The notes under the pieces are model-generated. The model had not been told where the DNA came from. It saw only the letters and a program-made list of their open reading frames with translations, and ran no database searches. Below are positions 50,665-59,233 of a DNA stretch of 64,000 nt, one piece after another. The translations under genes and the position numbers were made by a program. Source of the stretch: an uncultured Paracoccaceae bacterium (GTDB taxonomy: Bacteria; Pseudomonadota; Alphaproteobacteria; Rhodobacterales; Rhodobacteraceae); assembly GCA_947498645.1 (NCBI GenBank), contig CANMKS010000001.1, positions 1,216,032-1,280,031 of the forward strand, in the 5' to 3' direction. Positions within the stretch are counted from its first letter, which is position 1; each line of letters opens with the position of its first letter.

Positions 50665-51399
50665 TCAAATCGACAGGTCGTCCTCTGCCAAGGATGGCTG
50701 GAACGCGATCTTGGGCAATAGCCGAAAATGCGTGCCCGTCGCTTGCGCGGCAAGCAATCGGTCGCAGCGAAACACCCGTGGGCCCTGCCGCAGATGATCG
50801 AAGGCCACGACATACCAGACCGGATACTTCAGCAACAGGTAATGCGGCGCGATCTGCCGCGCGGATGTCTGGCCATCCTCTCTTTGGTATCGTATCGCCA
50901 GTACTTCCTGATCGACAAAGGCCTGATGCAAATTCTGCACGACACGTTTCGGCGGGGCGCTGGCACCTGCCTGAACATAAGTTGACGCGGTGATACCAAT
51001 CAGAATGCGCGATTTCAGGCGCTCCACTGTGGCGCGCTTTTCCGGCGAAAACGAGGCCACGAGTTGCCGGCGCACCGACCCAAGGTTCGCCAAAAACATC
51101 GGAGAGTTCATCTGTTCAGCAACAGCGATGCTGATAAGAAGATCAACCGCCTCGGGATAGGCCAGGTTCAACCGGCCAACGCCCCAGTTCCGGTCAAGGC
51201 GTACGCCGCCGCCCCGTCCGCGATCAGCGTCGATCTGCATCCCTTGGTCCCGCATAAGCGCCAGATCGCGCGCAATTGTGCGCGTGCTGACACCATGTTC
51301 AGTCGCCAGATCCTTGACTGTGCAATGCGCGTCCTGCTTGAGCTGCACCGCGAGCAACTCCATCCGTCTTAGCCTGTCGTGTGCATTCGCGCGGTTCAT
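50665..51399 (-). CDS. YafY-type WYL-domain transcriptional regulator
   Basis: Encodes 244 residues. The N-terminal DeoR-like helix-turn-helix is in CTVKDLATEHGVSTRTIARD, with the wing RGRGGGVRLDRN. The WYL domain covers about residues 140–225 (AIRYQREDGQTSARQIAPHY, LKYPVWYVVAFD, FRCDRLLAA). The start is the ATG giving MNRANAHDRL; the longer frame overlaps the operator and is unlike the family. It is divergent from the VOC gene, the usual layout in which the regulator controls its neighbour. Confidence 0.93.
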   Translation of the reverse strand: MNRANAHDRLRRMELLAVQLKQDAHCTVKDLATEHGVSTRTIARDLALMRDQGMQIDADRGRGGGVRLDRNWGVGRLNLAYPEAVDLLISIAVAEQMNSPMFLANLGSVRRQLVASFSPEKRATVERLKSRILIGITASTYVQAGASAPPKRVVQNLHQAFVDQEVLAIRYQREDGQTSARQIAPHYLLLKYPVWYVVAFDHLRQGPRVFRCDRLLAAQATGTHFRLLPKIAFQPSLAEDDLSI

Positions 51400-51410
51400 G
51401 CAAGAAATAA

Positions 51411-51423
51411 GACATAAAATGTC
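51411..51423. promoter_or_regulatory. Candidate YafY operator GACAT-AAA-ATGTC
   Basis: A 13-bp dyad with 5-bp arms lies between the divergent WYL regulator and VOC genes, 12 nt from the regulator start codon. Comparable GACAT…ATGTC dyads commonly sit between YafY-type regulators and glyoxalase-like genes, by memory of this gene pair. Confidence 0.5.
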
Positions 51424-51495
51424 ATATTTTTCAATATCAGCAGTGTCGTACCGACCGATGCACACAGCATGCGGCCGGCAGACAGGAGAAGACTT

Positions 51496-51852
51496 ATGAA
51501 AATGAATTACTTTGTTGTTGGCACCAACGACATGCAGGCCGCTCAGGCATTCTATGATCAGCTTTTCGCGCAATCCGGCCTTCAGCGTATGTCACCGTCG
51601 GACCGCATGACGTATTGGCTGGGCGAAGGCCTTGCCTTTGCAGTTGCGCTGCCCTTTGACACGAAACCGGCGACCAACGGCAATGGCACGATGGTTGGCT
51701 TTTGTGTTGGATCGGATCAAGAGGTCAAAAGGCTTCACCAGCTGGCCATTGACCTTGGCGGGGCCTGCGAAGGTGCGCCAAATCAGCGGGGGCCGCGGTT
51801 TTCGGCATATGTGCGTGATCTTGATGGCAACAAGCTGTGTTTGTCTGACTGA
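51496..51852 (+). CDS. VOC (glyoxalase/bleomycin-resistance fold) protein
   Basis: Encodes 118 residues. The vicinal-oxygen-chelate fold is seen in NYFVVGTNDMQAAQAFYDQL at the start and RGPRFSAYVRDLDGNKLCL at the end, one beta-alpha-beta-beta-beta repeat per half. AGGAG is well placed before the ATG. Substrate is unknown; these proteins handle glutathione adducts, antibiotics or aldehydes. Probably controlled by the divergent WYL regulator. Confidence 0.92.
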   Translation: MKMNYFVVGTNDMQAAQAFYDQLFAQSGLQRMSPSDRMTYWLGEGLAFAVALPFDTKPATNGNGTMVGFCVGSDQEVKRLHQLAIDLGGACEGAPNQRGPRFSAYVRDLDGNKLCLSD

Positions 51853-51866
51853 GGGTAGTTGAGCCG

Positions 51867-52271
51867 CTAGCCTTCGACCAAATCAATCACCGTCTGCACA
51901 TTCGGGCTTTGGTGCAAGGCGGCGATCTCATTGCAGGTAAACCACCCCGCATCCGCAGCATCGTCCGCAGCAACAGGCGTGCCGCTTTCATAGCGGCACA
52001 ACACGGCAGCCAGCAGATAGTGATGGCGCACGGCGCCGCTGGCGTCGCGCGCGATCGCGTCGATATTGGTCAGGTAGCGTACTGCCGTGCCAATCACCCC
52101 GGTTTCCTCGTGCAATTCACGCACAGCTGCCGATAGTGCCGTTTCGCCCAGTTCCACATGGCCGCCGGGAAACCCCCAGGTGTCGGCGTTTGGCTCTTTG
52201 GCGCGTTTGACCAGCAGGAAACGCCCTTCGTGCCGAACCACAGCAATGGCGCCCAGTTTGGGATGGGTCAT
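51867..52271 (-). CDS. NUDIX hydrolase
   Basis: Encodes 134 residues. The Nudix box GGHVELGETALSAAVRELHE followed by ETGV is intact and gives Mg-dependent pyrophosphohydrolase activity on a nucleoside-diphosphate-linked compound. The N-terminal IAVVRHEGRFLLVKRAKEPN resembles the ADP-ribose or (d)NTP-type members. Its ATG overlaps the stop of the SGNH gene (ATGA). Confidence 0.93.
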   Translation of the reverse strand: MTHPKLGAIAVVRHEGRFLLVKRAKEPNADTWGFPGGHVELGETALSAAVRELHEETGVIGTAVRYLTNIDAIARDASGAVRHHYLLAAVLCRYESGTPVAADDAADAGWFTCNEIAALHQSPNVQTVIDLVEG

Positions 52272-52906
52272 AGGGATGCAACCTTGGCTGCGACAGCGTG
52301 GCCGAGTGTGACGTGATCCTGCGCCTCGAAATGCAACCCGTCCAGCGTACTTACTCCGATATGATCACCGGCATTCATCCATGCGATACCCCAATGATCG
52401 GCAAGGCCACCGACCAGTGCGGGCAGTTCTTTGGATTTGGCCGCTGCACCCATCAGCGTCTCGCGGTAGGTGCCTTGCTCAAGCACCGGCGGCGGGGCGA
52501 TCAGCAGAATGTCAAAACCCTTGTGTCGCGTCTGATAAGGCTCTGATCTGGCGAGGGCGACCAGCCCGGCCAGACCGCCACAAATCTGCGCAGGTGTTGC
52601 TGCGTGATGGGTTTGCAGATCGTTTGTGCCCAGCATGATTGTCAGCAGATCTATGGGTCCGTTGGATTCAAGTGCAATCCGCAGCCCGACAACCCCGTCC
52701 ATATGTGCGCCCATCACCGGGTCCGGAAGGCAGGTCGTGCGCCCCGGCAGCCCCGCCTCGATCACCTCCCAGCTATCGCCCAGTGTGGCCCCCATGACGC
52801 AGGGCCAGCGCGTGTCTGGCCCAAAGCGTCGGTTCTCGCCCCGTGCCTTTGCCGGGGGTGTGCCGTAGGTGTTGCTGTCGCCGAATGTGAGGATGGTTTT
52901 GGTCAT
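52268..52906 (-). CDS. SGNH/GDSL hydrolase (arylesterase-like)
   Basis: Encodes 212 residues. Catalytic blocks are ILTFGDSNTYG (block I Ser), GLPGRTT (block II Gly), IMLGTNDLQTHHA (block III Asn) and STLDGLHFEAQDHVTLG (block V Asp-x-x-His). Related arylesterases deacylate small esters or acyl-sugars. No signal peptide, so cytoplasmic. It is translationally coupled to the NUDIX gene and divergent from the thioredoxin-TPR gene. Confidence 0.92.
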   Translation of the reverse strand: MTKTILTFGDSNTYGTPPAKARGENRRFGPDTRWPCVMGATLGDSWEVIEAGLPGRTTCLPDPVMGAHMDGVVGLRIALESNGPIDLLTIMLGTNDLQTHHAATPAQICGGLAGLVALARSEPYQTRHKGFDILLIAPPPVLEQGTYRETLMGAAAKSKELPALVGGLADHWGIAWMNAGDHIGVSTLDGLHFEAQDHVTLGHAVAAKVASL

Positions 52907-53013
52907 GCACGCAGGCTAGGTGGACCCTTGCGAATGGTAAAGCGGCTTTGCCCCTTGGCGTCGGCCAACAATGCGCACATATAGAGGGCAACTGAAGATA
53001 AAGGAGACAGACC

Positions 53014-53925
53014 ATGCTGGAATTGGATGCAAACCCAAGCGCCCCTGCTGATCTGATCAAGGACGGCACGGACGCAAGTTTTGCTGCGGATGTAATCGAA
53101 GCGTCCCAGAGCGTGCCCATCATCGTCGATTTCTGGGCTCCATGGTGTGGCCCGTGCAAAACGCTTGGCCCGGCGATCGAGGCTGCGGTCACCAATGCCA
53201 AGGGCCGGGTGAAGCTGGTCAAGATAGATGTGGATGCCAATCAGGCCTATGCAGGCCAGTTACAGGTGCAGTCTATCCCGACCGTCTATGCGTTCTATCA
53301 GGGCCGTCCGGTGGATGGTTTTCAGGGTGCGCTGCCGCCCTCTGAGATCAACGCCTTTGTTGAAAAGATCGCGGCCCTTGCGGGTGAACCAGAGGATGAC
53401 GGGTTGAGTGCTGCAATTGAAGCGGCTGATCAGATGTTGGAAGACGGCGCCGCCGCGGATGCTGCTGAAACCTTTGCCGCCGTCCTTCAGGAAGAACCCA
53501 ACAATGCGACCGCTTATGCGGGGCTTGTGCGGTCCTACATGGCCTTGGGTGATCTGGATCAGGCCGAGGCTGTGCTGAACGGCGCCCCTGCCGAGATTTC
53601 AACCGATCCGCTGCTGGAGGCGGTGCATGCGCAGATCACCCTGGCCAAGGAGGCCGCGAATGCTGGTCCGGTGGCGGATTTGCTGGCTGCGGTCGAGGCG
53701 GCACCGGATGACCTTCAGGCCCGCTTTGATCTGGCAACGGCCCTGCATGGCAACGGCGATGTCGAAGGTGCGGTCAACGAACTGCTGGAACTCTTCCGCC
53801 GTGACCGGGAGTGGAATGACGGTGCCGCCAAGGCGCAGTTGTTCACGATCTTTGACGCCAGTGATGCCAAAGATCCGATCATTTTGAACGGGCGGCGGAA
53901 ACTTTCGTCGATGATATTTGCCTGA
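53014..53925 (+). CDS. Thioredoxin–TPR fusion (YbbN/CnoX-like chaperedoxin)
   Basis: Encodes 303 residues. The thioredoxin domain (1–125) keeps the complete redox motif FWAPWCGPCKTLGP (Cys45, Cys48), then IDVDANQAYAGQLQVQSIPT. Residues ~140–303 are helical TPR repeats for protein contacts. E. coli CnoX lacks one cysteine; this alphaproteobacterial form has both and could combine chaperone and oxidoreductase activity. AAGGAG precedes the ATG. It leads the series LON domain – Trm112. Confidence 0.94.
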   Translation: MLELDANPSAPADLIKDGTDASFAADVIEASQSVPIIVDFWAPWCGPCKTLGPAIEAAVTNAKGRVKLVKIDVDANQAYAGQLQVQSIPTVYAFYQGRPVDGFQGALPPSEINAFVEKIAALAGEPEDDGLSAAIEAADQMLEDGAAADAAETFAAVLQEEPNNATAYAGLVRSYMALGDLDQAEAVLNGAPAEISTDPLLEAVHAQITLAKEAANAGPVADLLAAVEAAPDDLQARFDLATALHGNGDVEGAVNELLELFRRDREWNDGAAKAQLFTIFDASDAKDPIILNGRRKLSSMIFA

Positions 53926-53952
53926 CGGCAGCTTCGGCCTACTTTCGTAGAC

Positions 53953-54594
53953 ATGATATCTTCGACTGACTTGCCTGACGTTATTCCGGTGTTCCCGTTG
54001 CCCGGTGCGCTGTTGCTACCAAGGTCGCGTTTACCGTTGCACCTGTTTGAGCCGCGTTATCTGGCGATGCTGGATGATGTGCTGAAAACGTCCAATCGCC
54101 TGATTGGCATGGTTCAGCCTTATGAAGGCCCGGACGGCGCAGGCAAACTGCATGCCATTGGCTGTGCGGGCAAGGTCACAGCGTTTTCCGAAACCGAGGA
54201 CGGGCGTTACATGATCACCCTGTCAGGGGCGTCGCGCTTTCGCATATCTGAAGAAGTTGAGGGGTTCACCCCTTACCGTCGCTGCAAGATCAATTGGGAT
54301 GGTTTTTGCCGCGATCTTGGTCCGGTTGAAAAGGATGCGAGCTTTGACCGATCTGCGTTCATGGATGCGCTTGGCCGATATTTGACCGAACATGGCCTGT
54401 CCACCGATTGGGAAAGTCTGGGCGAGGCCGAGGATGAGCTGTTGATCAACTCGCTTTCGATGCTGTGCCCGTTCGAACCAGAAGACAAGCAGGCCCTGCT
54501 GGAAGCGCCATCCTTGACGACTCGTCGCGAAACCCTCACCACGTTGATTGAATTCGCCTTGCGGGGCGGATCAGGCGAAGAGGTGATGCAATGA
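53953..54594 (+). CDS. LON peptidase substrate-binding (PUA-like) domain protein
   Basis: Encodes 213 residues: a stand-alone N-terminal LON domain without protease part. The family opening is [20 protein letters not shown] followed by [13 protein letters not shown], then [20 protein letters not shown] and LSGASRFRI. The C-terminal ~80 residues are helical. Function is unknown; it may recognise unfolded proteins. Its TGA overlaps the start of the Trm112 gene. Confidence 0.93.
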   Translation: MISSTDLPDVIPVFPLPGALLLPRSRLPLHLFEPRYLAMLDDVLKTSNRLIGMVQPYEGPDGAGKLHAIGCAGKVTAFSETEDGRYMITLSGASRFRISEEVEGFTPYRRCKINWDGFCRDLGPVEKDASFDRSAFMDALGRYLTEHGLSTDWESLGEAEDELLINSLSMLCPFEPEDKQALLEAPSLTTRRETLTTLIEFALRGGSGEEVMQ

Positions 54595-54770
54595 ACGAGA
54601 CACCGTTTGATCCCAAGATGCTTGAGGCATTGGTGTGCCCCATGACCCAGGGCACCCTTGAGTATGATGTGGAAAATCAGGAACTGATCAGCCGTGCGGG
54701 CAATATGGCCTTTCCGATCCGCAACGGTATCCCGGTGATGCTGATTGATGAGGCGCGCAAGCTGGACTAG
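54591..54770 (+). CDS. Trm112/UPF0434 family protein
   Basis: Encodes only 59 residues: [20 protein letters not shown] with the CPxT/C knuckle, then [20 protein letters not shown]. The alphaproteobacterial form keeps just one Cys and is not a true zinc ribbon. In other organisms Trm112 activates methyltransferases; here partners are unknown. The ATG overlaps the upstream stop (ATGA), so it is the third coupled gene of the thioredoxin–LON series. Confidence 0.93.
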   Translation: MNETPFDPKMLEALVCPMTQGTLEYDVENQELISRAGNMAFPIRNGIPVMLIDEARKLD

Positions 54771-54974
54771 CGGGCGCCCCAAGCTGTTTTGCATCGGCCT
54801 CGGCTGACAAAATGCGTTGTGAAACGGCGATCCCGTGCTAGGGTCATAATTATTTTGTAGCACTTTTCGAAAACCTGAGCCTTTTGCCGCGGCCTGAAAG
54901 CCTGGAATTTCAATGCGTTAGGCGAATACATATAATCAGGTCGTCCAGGAGTGCCTTGATGACGGGGGATCGCA

Positions 54975-55358
54975 TTGGCCAACGGTGATGTGGATACGAT
55001 AGTTGGGGTAACGCTGACCAAGATGGTGGCGGATATCGGCAAGAGTATCGCGCAGGCTGCGGAGCAGCTGAACCTGGATCAATTGAAAGCGCTTGAGAAC
55101 TATCCTCAGGAACTGCGCGATCTGGGTATTCCGCCGGTGTTCTACCATATGCAGGATGTCGATGTAGAGCTGAAGGTTGCCATAAATATGACATCTACTA
55201 CGGCTGACGGAAAGCAAGGTCGAATTGCAGCCTTCTTCTTTGGGCCAAAACAGACTCAAACCGATACCGTTGATACGAGCAGTGCGTCGACGATGCGCAT
55301 GCGCTTTGCACCGGGCCCGGTTAACGATGGCCAGACTGATGAGGCTTCCGATGGCTGA
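54975..55358 (+). CDS. Cassette protein A, unknown function (DUF2589-like)
   Basis: Encodes 127 residues from a TTG start with GGGGGA 6 nt upstream; the frame opens only 15 nt earlier. It has an N-terminal helix (TLTKMVADIGKSIAQAAEQL), then a strand segment GIPPVFYHMQDVDVELKVAI, and a last strand near ASTMRMRFAPGP. The middle strand closely matches the third cassette protein (LPAFYAVQEAEIEVKMAI), so the two are paralogues. The layout helix – strand pair – closing strand recalls DUF2589 proteins. No signal peptide. Confidence 0.75.
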   Translation: MANGDVDTIVGVTLTKMVADIGKSIAQAAEQLNLDQLKALENYPQELRDLGIPPVFYHMQDVDVELKVAINMTSTTADGKQGRIAAFFFGPKQTQTDTVDTSSASTMRMRFAPGPVNDGQTDEASDG

Positions 55359-55833
55359 AAAAGAACAAACCGGCCCAATTGATGTGCGCGTGACAGAACT
55401 ACCTGAGGCGTTCACGACCCTGCTTCAATCGCTTGCAGACCGTTTGACAGCGATGGAAACACGCGAAGCAGCGCTCAAAGAGACAATTTCAGAGCTTCAA
55501 AGCCGGATTGACGATTTGGAGGACGAGGGGTCGAATGGCATGTTGTTTGGTGCCGGTGGACCTGTCGTGAACCCGTTGGCCAGCGATCCCGATACAAAAT
55601 CCGTGGATGCCGGGGCCTTTGCGCAGGCCCTGGGCGAGCAAATCCTCGCAGGATCGGACGAAAGCAGCGATTTCACCATCGACAATGTCACGGTTGAGGC
55701 GGTCGGCGGGCTTGGCCACGACGGCAGCCGCGCGCAGATCACCACAAATGCCAAGCAGCAGGCCGTCAGCCAGAATGCATCCAAGATCACATTCTCAGTG
55801 AGGAGACGCACGCCGACGCAAATCATCGAATAG
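55351..55833 (+). CDS. Cassette protein B, coiled coil plus beta domain, unknown function
   Basis: Encodes 160 residues. The ATG lies inside the end of gene A (8-nt overlap). Residues ~18–54 form a strong coiled coil (LLQSLADRLTAMETREAALK, ISELQSRIDDLEDE). A Gly/Ser/Asp-rich linker follows. The C-terminal ~55 residues are beta-like: FTIDNVTVEAVGGLGHDG and NASKITFSVRRRTP. The last motif (AS-x-[IL]-x-[FI]) repeats in cassette proteins A and C. It could be an oligomerisation or scaffold subunit (inference). Confidence 0.72.
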   Translation: MAEKEQTGPIDVRVTELPEAFTTLLQSLADRLTAMETREAALKETISELQSRIDDLEDEGSNGMLFGAGGPVVNPLASDPDTKSVDAGAFAQALGEQILAGSDESSDFTIDNVTVEAVGGLGHDGSRAQITTNAKQQAVSQNASKITFSVRRRTPTQIIE

Positions 55834-55865
55834 GATTTCAAGATATCAGGAAAGGGATTTAGACC

Positions 55866-56396
55866 ATGAGTATTGGGCAAGAACTACTGAATGTACCATT
55901 CGGCGAGATGGTGCAGAAACTGGCACTGTCGGTCGCCGAAGGGCAGACCGAACTGGACCGCCATTCCACGGAAGTTGCCAAATACATGGCGGATCAGAAG
56001 ATCGAGCTGCCCGATCTGTCGAACCCGGAGGGCGGAACGAAGAAATTCAGCCTTGTTGCGATGGGTTTCCTGCCTGCATTCTACGCCGTCCAGGAGGCCG
56101 AGATCGAGGTGAAGATGGCCATCTCGATGAGCAAGCAAACCGAAAAGGCCGGCAGCGCGTCGGTCAAAGGTGGCTGGGGGCCTGTGGCCGCACAGGTCAA
56201 CGCCAGCTATTCCTCACGCTACGCCTACAGTCAGGAAGGTGCCAGCCGCCTGACGATCAAGCTCGCCCCGGCCGATCCGCCCATCATGCTGCAAAAATAC
56301 ATGGAGGCGGTGACGGCGGCGATGTTGGCCAAGAACCCGGTGCTGAAGGATGACACGGACGACCCATCTCCGCCCCAGCGCAAGCCGACGAGCTAG
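55866..56396 (+). CDS. Cassette protein C, unknown function (DUF2589-like)
   Basis: Encodes 176 residues with AAGGGA upstream, 32 nt after gene B. The N-terminal helix is NVPFGEMVQKLALSVAEGQT, then LVAMGFLPAFYAVQEAEIEV as the paired-strand core shared with protein A. Gly/Ser-rich GSASVKGGWGPVAAQVNASY follows, and the closing strand ASRLTIKLAPADPP with a C-terminal helix. This is the fullest version of the fold, with the DUF2589-like layout. The tail is polar and Pro-rich. No membrane or secretion signal. Confidence 0.75.
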   Translation: MSIGQELLNVPFGEMVQKLALSVAEGQTELDRHSTEVAKYMADQKIELPDLSNPEGGTKKFSLVAMGFLPAFYAVQEAEIEVKMAISMSKQTEKAGSASVKGGWGPVAAQVNASYSSRYAYSQEGASRLTIKLAPADPPIMLQKYMEAVTAAMLAKNPVLKDDTDDPSPPQRKPTS

Positions 56397-56496
56397 CGTG
56401 GTCGCGGGCAGTCGTTGGGAGGAGTCCGGGTACGTCATATGACGACGCCGCCCGGTGCGCATCTGGTGTGGTTGTTGCGTGGGGTCCAGCGCCGCG

Positions 56497-57708
56497 CTAA
56501 CCCCGCATCAAACGCGGCAGATCCCCGGACAATCCCGCCGCCTCGCGGATAAATCCGCGCCGCAGGCCCGGCGCTGCATTGACCAGCCCCATGCCAATAT
56601 CCCGCGCCGCCCGCAGCAGCGGATTGTCGTTTGAGAACAGCTTGTTGAACGTATCTGTGGCCAGCGCCATCGCTGTCGTGTCGAAGCGCCGCCACTGCTG
56701 ATACCGTTGCAGCGTTTGCAGGCTGCCGATGTCTTCGCCACGTCCGCGCGCCTGTTCCAGCACATCCGCCAAGGCCGCCACATCGCGCAGACCCGCATTC
56801 AACCCTTGCCCTGCAATCGGGTGCACCCCATGCGCTGCATCCCCGACCAAGGCAACCCGATCCGCAACAAAGCTGTTGGCGAGCGTTAATCCCAACGGAT
56901 AGCTAAACCGTGCGCCTGTCAGGCTGATCTCGCCCAGAAAACTGCCAAAGGCAGGGCGCAGGGCGCTGATAAAATCGGCATCACTCATTGCGATCAGTTC
57001 GGCGGCGCGGGCGTCGGTCTCGCTCCACACAATGGAACAGCGGTTTTTGGTCAGCGGCAGAATGGCCAGCGGCCCATGCGGCATAAAGAACTGATGCGCG
57101 ATCCCATTGTGCGGTTTTTCATGTTTGACCGCACAGACAACCGCCGTTTGCCCGTAGCCCCAGCCGGTCCGTTTGATCCCGGCACGCTGTGCCGTTCCGC
57201 TTTTGCGTCCGTCAGTGCCGATGAGCAGTTTCGCGGTCAGTGTTTTGCCAGAGGCAAGCGTGACCGTTGCCCCGGCAGGTTGCACCTCTTGCGCGACAAC
57301 CGTCTCGCTAGCCAAATGGGTGATCAGGTCGTGCGCTGCGATCGCGTCCAGAAACGCGCGCCGCAGGTGCCTGTCTTCGACCATGTAGCCCATGGGCCCT
57401 TCTTCAATCTCGGCATGATCAAAATGCATCATCCAAGGGCTTGGCCCTTCACCGGCCCGCCCATCGGTTACTTTGATCTCGAGCATTGGCTGCGTGTGTT
57501 TGGCGATGCCGTCCCAGATTCCAATCCCGCGCAGCAGGCGCATGGAGGCATGGGCGAGCGCATAGCTGCGCCCGTCAAAATCCACGCGTTTGCGGGTGTC
57601 AATTGGCAGGCTGTCGATGATCGTGACCGAAAACCCTGCTTGCGCTGCGGCAAGTGCCAAGGCAGGTCCGTTCAGCCCGCCGCCTACGATAATCAGATCA
57701 GTGCTCAT
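56497..57708 (-). CDS. UbiH/UbiF/COQ6-family FAD monooxygenase
   Basis: Encodes 403 residues. The FAD motif is DLIIVGGGLNGPALALAAAQ, the middle DG motif LIGTDGRKSGTAQRAGI, and the GD motif ADRVALVGDAAHGVHPIAGQ followed by GLNAG. This is the ubiquinone-ring hydroxylase family, here probably acting in ubiquinone-10 synthesis. The start giving MSTDLIIVGGG is canonical; a long upstream extension has no homology and overlaps the amidase gene. Confidence 0.95.
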   Translation of the reverse strand: MSTDLIIVGGGLNGPALALAAAQAGFSVTIIDSLPIDTRKRVDFDGRSYALAHASMRLLRGIGIWDGIAKHTQPMLEIKVTDGRAGEGPSPWMMHFDHAEIEEGPMGYMVEDRHLRRAFLDAIAAHDLITHLASETVVAQEVQPAGATVTLASGKTLTAKLLIGTDGRKSGTAQRAGIKRTGWGYGQTAVVCAVKHEKPHNGIAHQFFMPHGPLAILPLTKNRCSIVWSETDARAAELIAMSDADFISALRPAFGSFLGEISLTGARFSYPLGLTLANSFVADRVALVGDAAHGVHPIAGQGLNAGLRDVAALADVLEQARGRGEDIGSLQTLQRYQQWRRFDTTAMALATDTFNKLFSNDNPLLRAARDIGMGLVNAAPGLRRGFIREAAGLSGDLPRLMRG

Positions 57709-57789
57709 AACCCGCAATATGCGCGCTTGGTCGGGATTGTCCATGCGCCCCTTGGCCGCTACCGTCGCCATCAAACATGAGGGACAGAT

Positions 57790-59118
57790 ATGCAAGACTG
57801 GCGATGGATGACGGCGGCGGATTTGGGGCGCGGGATTGGTGCGGGCAGTATTGACCCAGTGGCGCTGACAGAGGTGTATCTGGACGCAATCGACGCCCAT
57901 GAACACCGCGACCGGATTTATGCCCGCGTGACCGGCGACCGGGCGCGGGCAGAGGCGGCGGCGGCATCGGCACGCGCAACATCGGGGATGCGCCGCGGGC
58001 CGTTGGACGGTGTGCCCGTGTCCTGGAAGGACTTGTTTGACACCGCAGGCATCGGCACCGAAGCGGGCACCAAGCTGATGGAGGGCCGCGTGCCTGAAGC
58101 GGATGCCGCGGTGTTGAAAGCCGCAACCGCAGCCGGACTGGTGTGTCTGGGCAAAACCCATATGTCAGAGATCGCCTTTTCCGGCCTCGGCCTGAACCCC
58201 ATCATGGGTACGCCGCCTTGCGTGAACGATGCACAGGCTGTTCCGGGCGGATCATCGTCCGGGGCAGGGGCCTCTGTCGCTTTTGGCCTGGCGGCGGCGG
58301 GCATAGGCTCTGATACGGGTGGATCGGTGCGCATCCCCTCGGCCTGGAACGATCTTGTGGGGTTGAAAACGACCCATGGGCGTTTGTCGTTAGATGGCAC
58401 AGTGCCGCTGTGCCTGACGTTTGATACGGTCGGCCCGCTGTGCCGCTCAGTTGAGGATGCCAATCTGCTGTTGGCTGCGTTGGAGGGGGGCAAAGCCGCT
58501 GATCTGGCGGGGGCGTGCCTTGACGGTGTTCGTCTGATGATCCTCGACACGATTGTGCCCGATGATGTGCGCGACGCCCCCCGCGCGGCGTTTGAGGACG
58601 CGGTCGCGCGTTTGAAGGCGGCCGGTGCGCAGATCGAACACCGGTACTTCGCGCAGCTCTTTGATGCGTTTAACGTGGCGGGCAATCTTTATGCCGCTGA
58701 CAGCTATGGCTGGTGGCGCGATCTGGTCGAGGCGCATCCCGAAAAGATGTTCCTGCAAATTCTGGAGCGGGTGCGCGGCGGCAAGACAGTCGGCGGTGCG
58801 GACTATTGCGCGGGCTGGAACATGCTGCGCGATATCCGCAAGCAATATTACGCGGAAACAGCACAGTTTGATGCTGTGATCATGCCTTCAGCCCCGATCC
58901 TGCCGCCCAATGCAGAGCGGTTGTTGACGGATGACGCGTACTACAAATCCGAGAACCTGCTGGCCTTGCGGAACACGCGGGTGGCGAACCTGATGGATGT
59001 GTGTTCGGTGACGCTGCCGACGGGCGTGCCGTCTTGCGGGATCATGTTCAACGGGCAGAACGGGACGGAAGAGGCGTTGTTACGGGTGGCAGCGGCGGCA
59101 GAGAAGGCGTTGGCATAA
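57790..59118 (+). CDS. Amidase (amidase signature family)
   Basis: Encodes 442 residues. The Ser–cisSer–Lys triad is visible: Lys80 in GVPVSWKDLFD, the cis-Ser in VPGGSSSGAGASVAFG, and nucleophile Ser179 in GSDTGGSVRIPSAW. Length and motifs fit enzymes like GatA or aliphatic/aryl amidases, but no gatB or gatC is near, so a catabolic amidase is more likely than aminoacyl-tRNA transamidation. It is divergent from the UbiH-like gene. Confidence 0.92.
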   Translation: MQDWRWMTAADLGRGIGAGSIDPVALTEVYLDAIDAHEHRDRIYARVTGDRARAEAAAASARATSGMRRGPLDGVPVSWKDLFDTAGIGTEAGTKLMEGRVPEADAAVLKAATAAGLVCLGKTHMSEIAFSGLGLNPIMGTPPCVNDAQAVPGGSSSGAGASVAFGLAAAGIGSDTGGSVRIPSAWNDLVGLKTTHGRLSLDGTVPLCLTFDTVGPLCRSVEDANLLLAALEGGKAADLAGACLDGVRLMILDTIVPDDVRDAPRAAFEDAVARLKAAGAQIEHRYFAQLFDAFNVAGNLYAADSYGWWRDLVEAHPEKMFLQILERVRGGKTVGGADYCAGWNMLRDIRKQYYAETAQFDAVIMPSAPILPPNAERLLTDDAYYKSENLLALRNTRVANLMDVCSVTLPTGVPSCGIMFNGQNGTEEALLRVAAAAEKALA

Positions 59119-59233
59119 CTGACCTAAATGCCACAAAAACTCCGTGACTCCTCCCTTGTTCTGGACAGGACCGCTGCCCCCGCGCTAGTTTGTAAAAAAG
59201 CCGGGCGAAATGATCCGGCGTATTGAGGCAGAT

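Noticed and set aside
57709..58161. Long N-terminal extension of the UbiH-like protein
   Set aside because: The extension is Cys/Arg-rich without homology and covers the start of the divergent amidase gene; the canonical FAD N-terminus begins at 57708.
57790..59118. GatA subunit of aminoacyl-tRNA amidotransferase
   Set aside because: The signature triad fits, but gatB and gatC are not adjacent. A general amidase is the safer call.
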